46,434 nt of DNA from Candidatus Merdivicinus intestinavium (GTDB lineage Bacteria > Bacillota > Clostridia > Oscillospirales > Ruminococcaceae), in NCBI GenBank assembly GCA_018713245.1, contig DVFM01000078.1:1-46434 (forward strand), in the 5' to 3' direction. This document shows positions 40,215-46,434 of this stretch, piece after piece. The translations under genes were made by a program, and so were the position numbers. A model generated the notes under the pieces. The model worked only from the letters and a program-made list of their open reading frames with translations, was not told the origin of the DNA and did not search any database. Every line of letters starts with the position of its first letter. Positions within the stretch are counted from its first letter, which is position 1.

Positions 40215-42080
40215 TTATTCCCCGTAGGTTTCCCAATACTGCGCGCACAGCCGGATGCACCGGTCAAAGCGGTCCTTTCCGTAGCTGCCGAAATCGTCCC
40301 CCCGGGCCTCCTTGAGCACCGTCCAGATGCTCCACAGGAAATCCTGGGAGATTTTGAAGATGAGGATTTTTTCCCGGGCCGCGCCCCAGTCCTCCCCTTC
40401 GCGGAAATAATAATGGAAGAACAGCTCCTCATCCTCGGGGGCAAAATCGTTTTCCAGAAACAGCGCCGCGACGTCGAACATGGGGTCGTTGATCCCGGCA
40501 TATTCCCAGTCGATGAGGTACAGCCGCCCGTTCCCGTCCTTAACCAGGTTGGCGGCGACTAGGTCGTTGTGGCAGGGAAGGCGCTCGGGGCCCAGCTTTT
40601 CCAGCCGGTCCCGGATGGCCAGAACCTGCGCCCGGAGTCCCTCGTAGCCCTTGTACATCCGGGCGTTTTCCCCCGCCAGGAGGGATTCGTAGCGCATCGC
40701 CTCGGCAAAGGGGTCGAAAACGTTTTCCTCGGGCATATCCGAATCGTGGAGCCGCCGCAGGATGCCGGCGGTCAGGGCCACGTTTTCCTCCAGCTTGACG
40801 GTGCGGGGATTGAGGGTTTCCGCGCCGTCAATGTATTCGCTCACCTTGACGCCGTTTTCCTCGTTGCAGTAAATCAGGCGGCAGTTGAAGCCCCGGTCGG
40901 AGGCGAGCTTCGCGTTGCGCTTTTCGTTGCGGCGGTCAATGAGGCTTTCGGTCATCCGCCCGGGGAGGCGGAGGATATACCGCTGCCCGTCCGCCATGCG
41001 GACGTCGTAGTTGGTGTTGGTAAGGCCCCCGGCGAACTGGATGGCGGCGATTTCCTCCCGGGAGACGCGGAGGGCTTCGCACAGCGTCTCCGCCGCGTGG
41101 CGCTCCTGCATTTCCTTTTCCTTGCGCTGGATGCGCGGAAAGATGATGTTCCGGAGGGCTTCGTAATCCCTGCGGTTTTCCACCTTGGCCCAGACCAGGT
41201 CGTCCACCATCCGCCCCCGGAAGCCGTAGAGCCGCCCGATGTTTTCCAGGACGTATTCAAAGTTCAGGTAGGGGTTTTCGTTTTCCTCAAAATACCCCAG
41301 CATCATCCGGAACACCTGCTCCGGCACCCGGAACATGCCGGTCAGCTCCCCCTGGATGCGGTTGATCTGGTGGATGTCCTTGCTGATGCGGTAGATGTCC
41401 CCGTCGGCGTCCAGCTCGACAAAGGCTTCGTCCCCCAGCCCCGAGGGGGCGGCCAGCAGCGCCTGGAAGGGTTCCGCGCCGTCCAGCAGCGCCTGAACGC
41501 CCCGGCGCTCCAGGGCGAGGTCCCCCTTCATCAGGAGGAAATCCCCCAGCAGCCGCCCCTCCAGCAGCTTCAGCGCCTGCATGGTCCCGGACCATTTGTA
41601 GCGGGGATTTTCCACCACCGCCACATTCTTTTTGCCGGAGAATTCTTCCCGGACACGGTCCGCCTGGAAACCGCCGATGACGAAAAACCGCTCAATTCCG
41701 CAGCTTTCCAGCACCTGCACCATCCGGCTCAGGATGGTTCCTTCCCCCAGCGGCAGCAGCGCGGCGGGCTGGTCGAAGTCCTCCCGTCTGCCTCCCGCCA
41801 GGATTACGGCGGTCCGGGGCAGCTCCCCGCCGCTTTCCAGGGAGAGCTTCCCCTGCTGCCGGCTTAACAGGGTCCGCTCCAGCATCCGCCGCCCCGCTTC
41901 CGTCAGACCGAAGCGGGACTGCTTGCCCTCCTTCGCCACCGTGAGGAACCCCCGTTCCTCCGCCTCCCGGAGAAGGCCGTTCACCTTCCCCACCGACATA
42001 TGCAGCTGCTCCGCCAGGCTGCGCTGATTGCTGACCGGCGTCCTGTTGACGGCCCATAATACCGAAAACAAATCCTCCAC
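40215..42080 (-). CDS. Winged helix - LicC-like nucleotidyltransferase - LicA-like choline kinase fusion
   Basis: This 621-residue three-part protein starts at GTG 42080 (GAGGAG 7 nt upstream). Residues 1-75 form a MarR-like winged helix (LHMSVGKVNGLLREAEERGF). Residues 88-320 are a nucleotidyltransferase (AVILAGGRREDFDQ...) in which the usual Lys after the Gly-rich loop appears replaced (PAALLPL). From about 335 there is an aminoglycoside/choline kinase fold with LPCHNDLVAANL and LIDWEYAGINDPMFD. LicA phosphorylates choline and LicC activates it as CDP-choline for surface glycan. LicD is not in the window. Confidence 0.85.
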   Translation of the reverse strand: MEDLFSVLWAVNRTPVSNQRSLAEQLHMSVGKVNGLLREAEERGFLTVAKEGKQSRFGLTEAGRRMLERTLLSRQQGKLSLESGGELPRTAVILAGGRREDFDQPAALLPLGEGTILSRMVQVLESCGIERFFVIGGFQADRVREEFSGKKNVAVVENPRYKWSGTMQALKLLEGRLLGDFLLMKGDLALERRGVQALLDGAEPFQALLAAPSGLGDEAFVELDADGDIYRISKDIHQINRIQGELTGMFRVPEQVFRMMLGYFEENENPYLNFEYVLENIGRLYGFRGRMVDDLVWAKVENRRDYEALRNIIFPRIQRKEKEMQERHAAETLCEALRVSREEIAAIQFAGGLTNTNYDVRMADGQRYILRLPGRMTESLIDRRNEKRNAKLASDRGFNCRLIYCNEENGVKVSEYIDGAETLNPRTVKLEENVALTAGILRRLHDSDMPEENVFDPFAEAMRYESLLAGENARMYKGYEGLRAQVLAIRDRLEKLGPERLPCHNDLVAANLVKDGNGRLYLIDWEYAGINDPMFDVAALFLENDFAPEDEELFFHYYFREGEDWGAAREKILIFKISQDFLWSIWTVLKEARGDDFGSYGKDRFDRCIRLCAQYWETYGE

Positions 42081-42106
42081 GCGCCGCGCTCCTCTCTGTT
42101 CATTTT

Positions 42107-42156
42107 TTGAACGTTCAATTCAAGGACATTATAAGTCATCCTGAACAGTTTGTCAA
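42107..42156 (-). promoter_or_regulatory. Promoter of the lic-type gene with palindromic operator
   Basis: On the - strand TTGACA (42156-42151), 17 bp, TATAAT (42133-42128), with a perfect 12-bp palindrome TTGAACGTTCAA (42107-42118) just after the transcription start, 27 bp before the GTG. The winged-helix part of the protein may bind it. Confidence 0.75.
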
Positions 42157-42184
42157 GCAATTTCCGAAATTTTTTCAAAATGGA

Positions 42185-42213
42185 TTGCTACCGGGCCGGA
42201 TTCGTGCTACAAT
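42185..42213 (+). promoter_or_regulatory. nagA promoter
   Basis: TTGCTA (42185-42190), 17-bp spacer, TACAAT (42208-42213); AAGGAGG lies before the nagA ATG. Confidence 0.7.
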
Positions 42214-42255
42214 AATAGCGAAAAGCATTGCCCAAAAAGCAAGGAGGAATGAAAT

Positions 42256-43389
42256 ATGTTATTCAAAAACGGTCTGGTATTTACGGACAGCGGGGTTTTC
42301 CGGCGGCTGGACGTCCGGACGAACGGCGATAGAATCGCGGAAATCGGGGAGAATCTCCCGGAAAACGGCGAAGAGGTCAAGGACCTTTCCGGCAAAAAGC
42401 TGGTTCCCGGCTTTATCGACATCCACACCCACGGCTGCGGCGGCTGCGATTTCTGCGACGCCACCCCCGAAGCCTACCAGACCATGGCCGACACCTACCT
42501 GAAAGCCGGCGTCACCACCGTTCTGGGCACCTCCATGACCCTGCCCGTTGACCAGCTGCTGAAGATTTTCACCGCCTACCGGGAATTTGCGGACCATCAG
42601 ACCCACGGCGCCCGGATGGTGGGCATCAATATGGAAGGCCCCTTCATTTCGGCGGCCAAAAAGGGCGCGCACATTGCGGAATATGTGGTTCCGGCGGATT
42701 TTGAGACCTTCCAGAAGCTCAACGAAGCCAGCGGCGGGCGCATCCGCCAGGTGGACGTGGCCCCGGAAATCCCCGGCAACCTGGATTTCATCCGGAAGGC
42801 GAGCGAGGTCTGCACCGTCTGCGTGGCCCACACCGCCGGCGGATATGAGGAAGCCATGGCGGCTTATGCGGCGGGCGCTGCCAGCAACACCCATCTTTAC
42901 AACGCCATGAGCGGCTTCTCCCACCGCGCGCCCGGCGTTGTCGGCGCGGTGTTCGACTCCGATACGTTTGCGGAAATCATCTGCGACGGCTTCCACATCA
43001 ATCCCGCCGTCATCCGCGCGACCTTCCGGGAAATGGGGGACGACCGGCTCTGCCTCATCTCCGATTCCCTGCGGGCTGCGGGCTGCCCCAACGGCGTTTA
43101 TGAGCTGGGCGGCCAGCAGGTCCATGTGCAGGACGGCAAGGCTACCCTGGAAAACGGCACCATCGCGGGCTCGGTTATCGACAGCCGCATCGCGGTGGAA
43201 CGGGCCATCGCCTTCGGCGTGGGAGAGGAAACCGCCCTCAAGGCCGCAACCATCAATCCCGCCCGGGCCATTCGGCTGGACCGGGAGATTGGCAGCATCA
43301 CCGTGGGCAAGCTGGCCGACCTGCTGGTGGTTTCCGACTGCCAGTACCGCTCTCTGGAGGAAATTTACCAGGGCGGCGTCCGTCAGTAA
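42256..43389 (+). CDS. nagA: N-acetylglucosamine-6-phosphate deacetylase
   Basis: This 377-residue amidohydrolase has the metal HxH in FIDIHTHG (H57, H59), NMEGPF with metal Glu near residue 127, VAHTAGG and THLYNAMSG for metal and substrate His, and ISDSLRAAG with the catalytic Asp. NagA removes acetate from GlcNAc-6-P to feed amino-sugar use or wall recycling. It has a strong AAGGAGG. It stands alone here without nagB. Confidence 0.92.
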   Translation: MLFKNGLVFTDSGVFRRLDVRTNGDRIAEIGENLPENGEEVKDLSGKKLVPGFIDIHTHGCGGCDFCDATPEAYQTMADTYLKAGVTTVLGTSMTLPVDQLLKIFTAYREFADHQTHGARMVGINMEGPFISAAKKGAHIAEYVVPADFETFQKLNEASGGRIRQVDVAPEIPGNLDFIRKASEVCTVCVAHTAGGYEEAMAAYAAGAASNTHLYNAMSGFSHRAPGVVGAVFDSDTFAEIICDGFHINPAVIRATFREMGDDRLCLISDSLRAAGCPNGVYELGGQQVHVQDGKATLENGTIAGSVIDSRIAVERAIAFGVGEETALKAATINPARAIRLDREIGSITVGKLADLLVVSDCQYRSLEEIYQGGVRQ

Positions 43390-43440
43390 TTGACAAATGA
43401 GCGGGACGGATTGTCAAAATTGCTGATTTTATAAAACTTC

Positions 43441-43491
43441 GTTGCGCTGATGACGATTTTGTGATAAAATTGTTATCAACGCAACTTTTTT
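43441..43491 (+). promoter_or_regulatory. MATE promoter overlapping a terminator-like hairpin
   Basis: TTGCGC (43442-43447), 17 bp, TAAAAT (43465-43470). The same bases form a stem, GTTGCG (43441-43446) with CGCAAC (43480-43485), followed by TTTTTT. It could end nagA transcription while holding the next promoter. Confidence 0.55.
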
Positions 43492-43536
43492 GTTGCCGGA
43501 ATTTGACGATTTTTGAGAAAAGACGGTGATTTCAAA

Positions 43537-44958
43537 ATGGCATCCCTTACTGACGGCCGGCTGGCCGACCGATTATTCGACGTCAAGCGGTTCCTGCGGG
43601 GCTCCGCGCCCCTGGGGGACATCCCGCCGGGCCGCGCCATGTTCCGCAACGCCCTGCTGGTGGCCTGGCCCTCCATTCTGGAGTCCTTCCTGGTGGCGCT
43701 GGTGGGGGTCATCGACACGGTGATGGTGAGTTCCCTCGGGTCCTACGCCATCGCGGCGGTGGGGCTGACGACCCAGCCGAAGTTTATCTGCCTTGCGGTT
43801 TTCATCTCCCTGAACGTTGCGGTTTCGGCGCTGGTCGCCCGGCGGCGGGGGGAGGACGACCGGGAGAGCGCCAACAGCATCCTGGTCCAGGCGCTGGTGG
43901 TTACCATCGGCCTCACGGTGGTTATTTCCGCGGCGGCGGTGATTTTTGCCGACCCCATCATCCGGCTGGCCGGTTCGGCGGAGGACACCCACGAAGCGGC
44001 GGTGTCCTATTTCCGCATCATCTCCGGGGGAATGGTCTTTAACGTCCTTTCCATGGTCATCAACGCGGCCCAGCGGGGCGCAGGCAATACCAAAATCGCC
44101 ATGCGCACCAATATTGTCTCCAACGGCGTCAACATTATTTTCAACTACCTGCTCATCGGCGGCCACTTCGGCTTCCCCCGGCTGGAGGTGGCGGGGGCGG
44201 CGGTTGCCACCGTCATCGGAACGGTGTTCGCCTGCGGGATGAGCATCTTTTCGGTCCTCAAAAAGGACCGGTTCCTGAGCCTTCTGTCGGTGAAGAAAAT
44301 CGGCTTCGACCGCCGTTCCCTCCGCTCCCTGGCCGACCTTGGGGCCAGCACTCTGGCGGAGCAGATTTTCCTGCGCATCGGCTTTCTGACCTACGCCATC
44401 ATCGTAGCCCGGCTGGGGACCACCGCTTTTGCGGCGCACCAGGTGGGGATGAACATTATGAGCATCTCCTTCTCCTTCGGCGACGGCCTGTCGGTGGCGG
44501 CGGTGGCGCTGGTGGGGCGGAGCCTGGGGGAAAAGCGCCAGGACCTTGCCAAAATATACGGGGCCATCTGCCAGAGGATGGGCCTCACCTTCTCCATCAT
44601 CCTGTGCATTATTTACGTGACCTGCGGGGAGATGATTTTCACCCTCTTTTCCGACGAAACGGTCATTTTGAAATACGGCTCCATGATAATGGACATGATC
44701 GCCGTCATTGTGTTTATGCAGATCACCCAGGTGATTTACTCCGGCTGCCTGCGGGGCGGCGGCGACACCAAATTCGTGGCGCTGGTTTCGCTGGTAAGCG
44801 TGGCGTTTTTCCGGCCCTTCAGCGGGTGGCTGTTCTGCTATCCGCTGGGGATGGGCCTCACCGGCGCCTGGATCGGACTGGCCATCGACCAGTTCTGCCG
44901 CCTGGCCATGACCTTCTTCCGGTTTAAAAGCGGCAAATGGACGATGCACAAAATATAG
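43537..44958 (+). CDS. MATE family efflux transporter
   Basis: This 473-residue protein has about 12 spans and MATE-type conserved blocks (LLVAWPSILESFLVALVGVI, NAAQRGAGNTKIAMRTNIVS, GDGLSVAAVALVGRSLGEKR, YSGCLRGGGDTKFVALVSL). It exports drugs or metabolites using an Na+ or H+ gradient. ATG 43537 is chosen over the TTG at 43513, which lacks any site, although the ATG site is also weak. Substrates cannot be told. Confidence 0.9.
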   Translation: MASLTDGRLADRLFDVKRFLRGSAPLGDIPPGRAMFRNALLVAWPSILESFLVALVGVIDTVMVSSLGSYAIAAVGLTTQPKFICLAVFISLNVAVSALVARRRGEDDRESANSILVQALVVTIGLTVVISAAAVIFADPIIRLAGSAEDTHEAAVSYFRIISGGMVFNVLSMVINAAQRGAGNTKIAMRTNIVSNGVNIIFNYLLIGGHFGFPRLEVAGAAVATVIGTVFACGMSIFSVLKKDRFLSLLSVKKIGFDRRSLRSLADLGASTLAEQIFLRIGFLTYAIIVARLGTTAFAAHQVGMNIMSISFSFGDGLSVAAVALVGRSLGEKRQDLAKIYGAICQRMGLTFSIILCIIYVTCGEMIFTLFSDETVILKYGSMIMDMIAVIVFMQITQVIYSGCLRGGGDTKFVALVSLVSVAFFRPFSGWLFCYPLGMGLTGAWIGLAIDQFCRLAMTFFRFKSGKWTMHKI

Positions 44959-44972
44959 CGGGCAATCAAAAA

Positions 44973-45015
44973 CCGGCGGCGCTGCTGAGAAAAGGCAGCG
45001 CCGCCGGCGTTTTTT
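44973..45015. terminator. Bidirectional terminator between MATE and ABC-2 permease
   Basis: A stem of about 14 bp (CCGGCGGCGCTGC with its complement) with T6 on the + strand and T5 on the - strand. It ends two convergent genes. Confidence 0.88.
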
Positions 45016-45712
45016 ACAGGTCCATCCGCCGGACAGAGAGGGCGGACACAGTCAGAAAGACGGCGGCAAGCAGCAGGGAAGCCAGCAGCCCCGGAAGCAG
45101 CTGAAGCGCCGGGATTTCCGCCCAGGCCCCCGCCAAAACGGCGTAAGGCGTGCGGGACAGCTCCAGATTGTTGTTGAGCATCCCCGTAAGCAGCGTTACG
45201 CCGATGCACACCCCCATGGCCGCCGCTTTTTTGCGGATGAGAACGCAGAGGAAAAACAGGCAGGCCGCTACCCCGATGGTGGGCAGGATGCTCCGGACAA
45301 AGGCCGCCCCCATCCGGAAAAGCAGATAGGCAAAGGACCCTTCCACCCCCTGCACCGCCGCGCACAGCAGGGTGGTCAGCCCGGGGTAAAGGAGCAGCAG
45401 GGCCAGGCACCCCAGCAGGTAATGGACAAACAGCGCGGCCAGTATTTCCGCCCGGCTGTAGCCCGCCGCGATTTTATAGGCGAACCCGCCGCCCGAGAAC
45501 TCCCCGGCCGCCGCAAACCCCGCGTATACCGCCCAGGCGATAACCAGCGGCATATAATCCCGGGTGATATTGCGGAAGGCCGTTTCCGCGCTTTTGTAAT
45601 TCCCCAAAAATACCGCTATGCCGGAACAGCACAGCAAGACCAGCAGAATGAGCCACATGGATTTTTCCTTCCGGAACCGGCAAAGCTCCGCTTTCATTAA
45701 GTTCCCCATCAA
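45014..45712 (-). CDS. ABC-2 type permease
   Basis: This 232-residue membrane protein has about six spans, with the start MKAELCRFRKEKSMWLILL (after MMGNL) and GGGFAYKIAAGYSRAEILAA, typical of small ABC-2 exporters in Firmicutes. It is downstream of a second ABC-2 permease and the ATPase gene. Substrate unknown; lantibiotic immunity or sporulation-type export are possible. Confidence 0.75.
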   Translation of the reverse strand: MMGNLMKAELCRFRKEKSMWLILLVLLCCSGIAVFLGNYKSAETAFRNITRDYMPLVIAWAVYAGFAAAGEFSGGGFAYKIAAGYSRAEILAALFVHYLLGCLALLLLYPGLTTLLCAAVQGVEGSFAYLLFRMGAAFVRSILPTIGVAACLFFLCVLIRKKAAAMGVCIGVTLLTGMLNNNLELSRTPYAVLAGAWAEIPALQLLPGLLASLLLAAVFLTVSALSVRRMDL

Positions 45713-45721
45713 ACCGCCTCC

Positions 45722-46351
45722 TTAAAATTCCCGGCCCCTGTACAGGACGGTGGAAACCCAGTAGGACAGGGTAACAATCAGCACTGTCAGCCCAAAGGCC
45801 CCGATGCAGACGGCGACCCAGGGAATGGCAGCGCCTTCCGGAATCTGCACATAAGGCAGCAGGAAAAATGTGGCGAAAAAGGGGATGAGAAACGCCAGCG
45901 TGCTCAAAAGCCGGGCCTTTTCCGCCCCGAATTTGAAGTACAGGGGCAGGATGACGCAGAGGATCACCAGATAGACCAAAGCCACAGCGGCGGCCCCGGC
46001 GGCGATGCTCAAAGCCCCTTCGTGAAAAGTCAGGGCGTCAAATACAATGGCCAGCAAAGTGGTGACCGCGCCGGTGATGAGCAGGATCCCCACGGAAAAC
46101 AGGTATTTCGCCCCCACAATCTGTTCCCGGGTCACCGGCAGGGTCAGGGCGTAGCCGTCCCACTTGGCGGATTCGTCCACGTTGAAGCTGGACATGGCGG
46201 TCATGACCATGAGCATCATCAGCATAATGGGGAGAATGGAGCAGCTCTTGAACACCAGCCCAATCCCCAGGAAAATAATGGCCATCAGCGCCAGCTGCTT
46301 GCAAAGGTAGTTGCGCAGCGCGTAAAAATCTTTGAGGATCAGCCCCGTCAT
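45722..46351 (-). CDS. ABC-2 type permease (second)
   Basis: This 209-residue membrane protein starts MTGLILKDFYALRNYL and has SSFNVDESAKWDGYALTLPV followed by TREQIVGAKYL, the hallmark of the ABC2_membrane_5-type family. Its ATG overlaps the stop of the ATPase gene (ATGA at 46351-46348). It probably pairs with the neighbouring permease in one exporter. Confidence 0.85.
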   Translation of the reverse strand: MTGLILKDFYALRNYLCKQLALMAIIFLGIGLVFKSCSILPIMLMMLMVMTAMSSFNVDESAKWDGYALTLPVTREQIVGAKYLFSVGILLITGAVTTLLAIVFDALTFHEGALSIAAGAAAVALVYLVILCVILPLYFKFGAEKARLLSTLAFLIPFFATFFLLPYVQIPEGAAIPWVAVCIGAFGLTVLIVTLSYWVSTVLYRGREF

Positions 46352-46434
46352 TTGTTCTCCGCCCCTTTCCCAAAAAAGGTCATGATGTCGTCGATGGTGG
46401 CTGGCTCCACCAAAAGCCCCCGGTAGGCCCCGGC
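46348..46434 (-). CDS. ABC transporter ATPase, C-terminal end
   Basis: 28 residues plus the stop are visible, from AGAYRGLLVEPATIDDIMTF to GKGAENK; the rest lies beyond the window. Position and the LVEPATIDDIMTFF end fit the C-terminus of an ABC-2-type exporter ATPase coupled to the permease by ATGA overlap. Confidence 0.7.
   Translation of the reverse strand, partial: AGAYRGLLVEPATIDDIMTFFGKGAENK

Overview
This is a high-GC chromosomal window from an anaerobic, endospore-forming member of the Firmicutes. It is most likely Oscillospiraceae-like Clostridia, inferred from an Rnf-type subunit B, sporulation sigma-G, CarD, a PBSX-like phage structural module, BlaI/M56 regulators and GC-rich coding. 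Species cannot be named from sequence alone.

Left flank (1-4.1 kb): the 3' end of rnfB runs rightward into a bidirectional terminator. It faces a leftward Gfo/Idh/MocA dehydrogenase and a GH31 alpha-xylosidase. Prophage-like block (4.1-20.2 kb): a leftward XRE repressor and ImmA/IrrE peptidase sit across a promoter/operator from a rightward run. That run is a leader ORF, small and large terminase, portal, scaffold, capsid, connectors, contractile sheath and tube, a tail-assembly chaperone pair with a strong -1 frameshift signal, a tiny protein where the tape measure should be, LysM and hub proteins, baseplate genes, fibre genes, a toxin-like small membrane protein with an antisense RNA promoter, and a holin. 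There is no integrase, replication gene, endolysin or normal tape measure, so it looks like a fixed, reduced or domesticated element.

Middle (20.2-29 kb): blaI and an M56 sensor peptidase with a long extra C-terminal region; a GNAT acetyltransferase; leftward sigG and a CarD regulator; then a tightly overlapped leftward operon ogt, alkD-like, DUF1848, alkZ-like, which looks like an alkylation and crosslink repair unit.

Right-centre (29-37.9 kb): probably the most interesting region. A single leftward operon has its own promoter and a roughly 195-nt structured leader with two terminator-like hairpins. It encodes a HydE-like radical SAM enzyme, a NifH-like ATPase, two nitrogenase-component-1-like subunits, a Nudix hydrolase, a FecB/C/D-type metal-chelate ABC importer and a TM1266-like small regulator. 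No standard nitrogenase biosynthesis genes and no hydrogenase are present, so this is a candidate uncharacterised nitrogenase-like reductase with dedicated metal uptake. A four-copy 114-115 bp repeat lies inside the operon and supplies the last codons and the stop of one nitrogenase-like gene.

Right flank (37.9-46.4 kb): an XRE regulator divergent from a 48-residue microprotein across shared operators; a BCCT transporter with a three-domain protein (winged helix, LicC-like nucleotidyltransferase, LicA-like choline kinase), suggesting choline uptake and phosphocholine decoration; nagA; a MATE efflux protein; and two ABC-2 permeases with the tail end of their ATPase.
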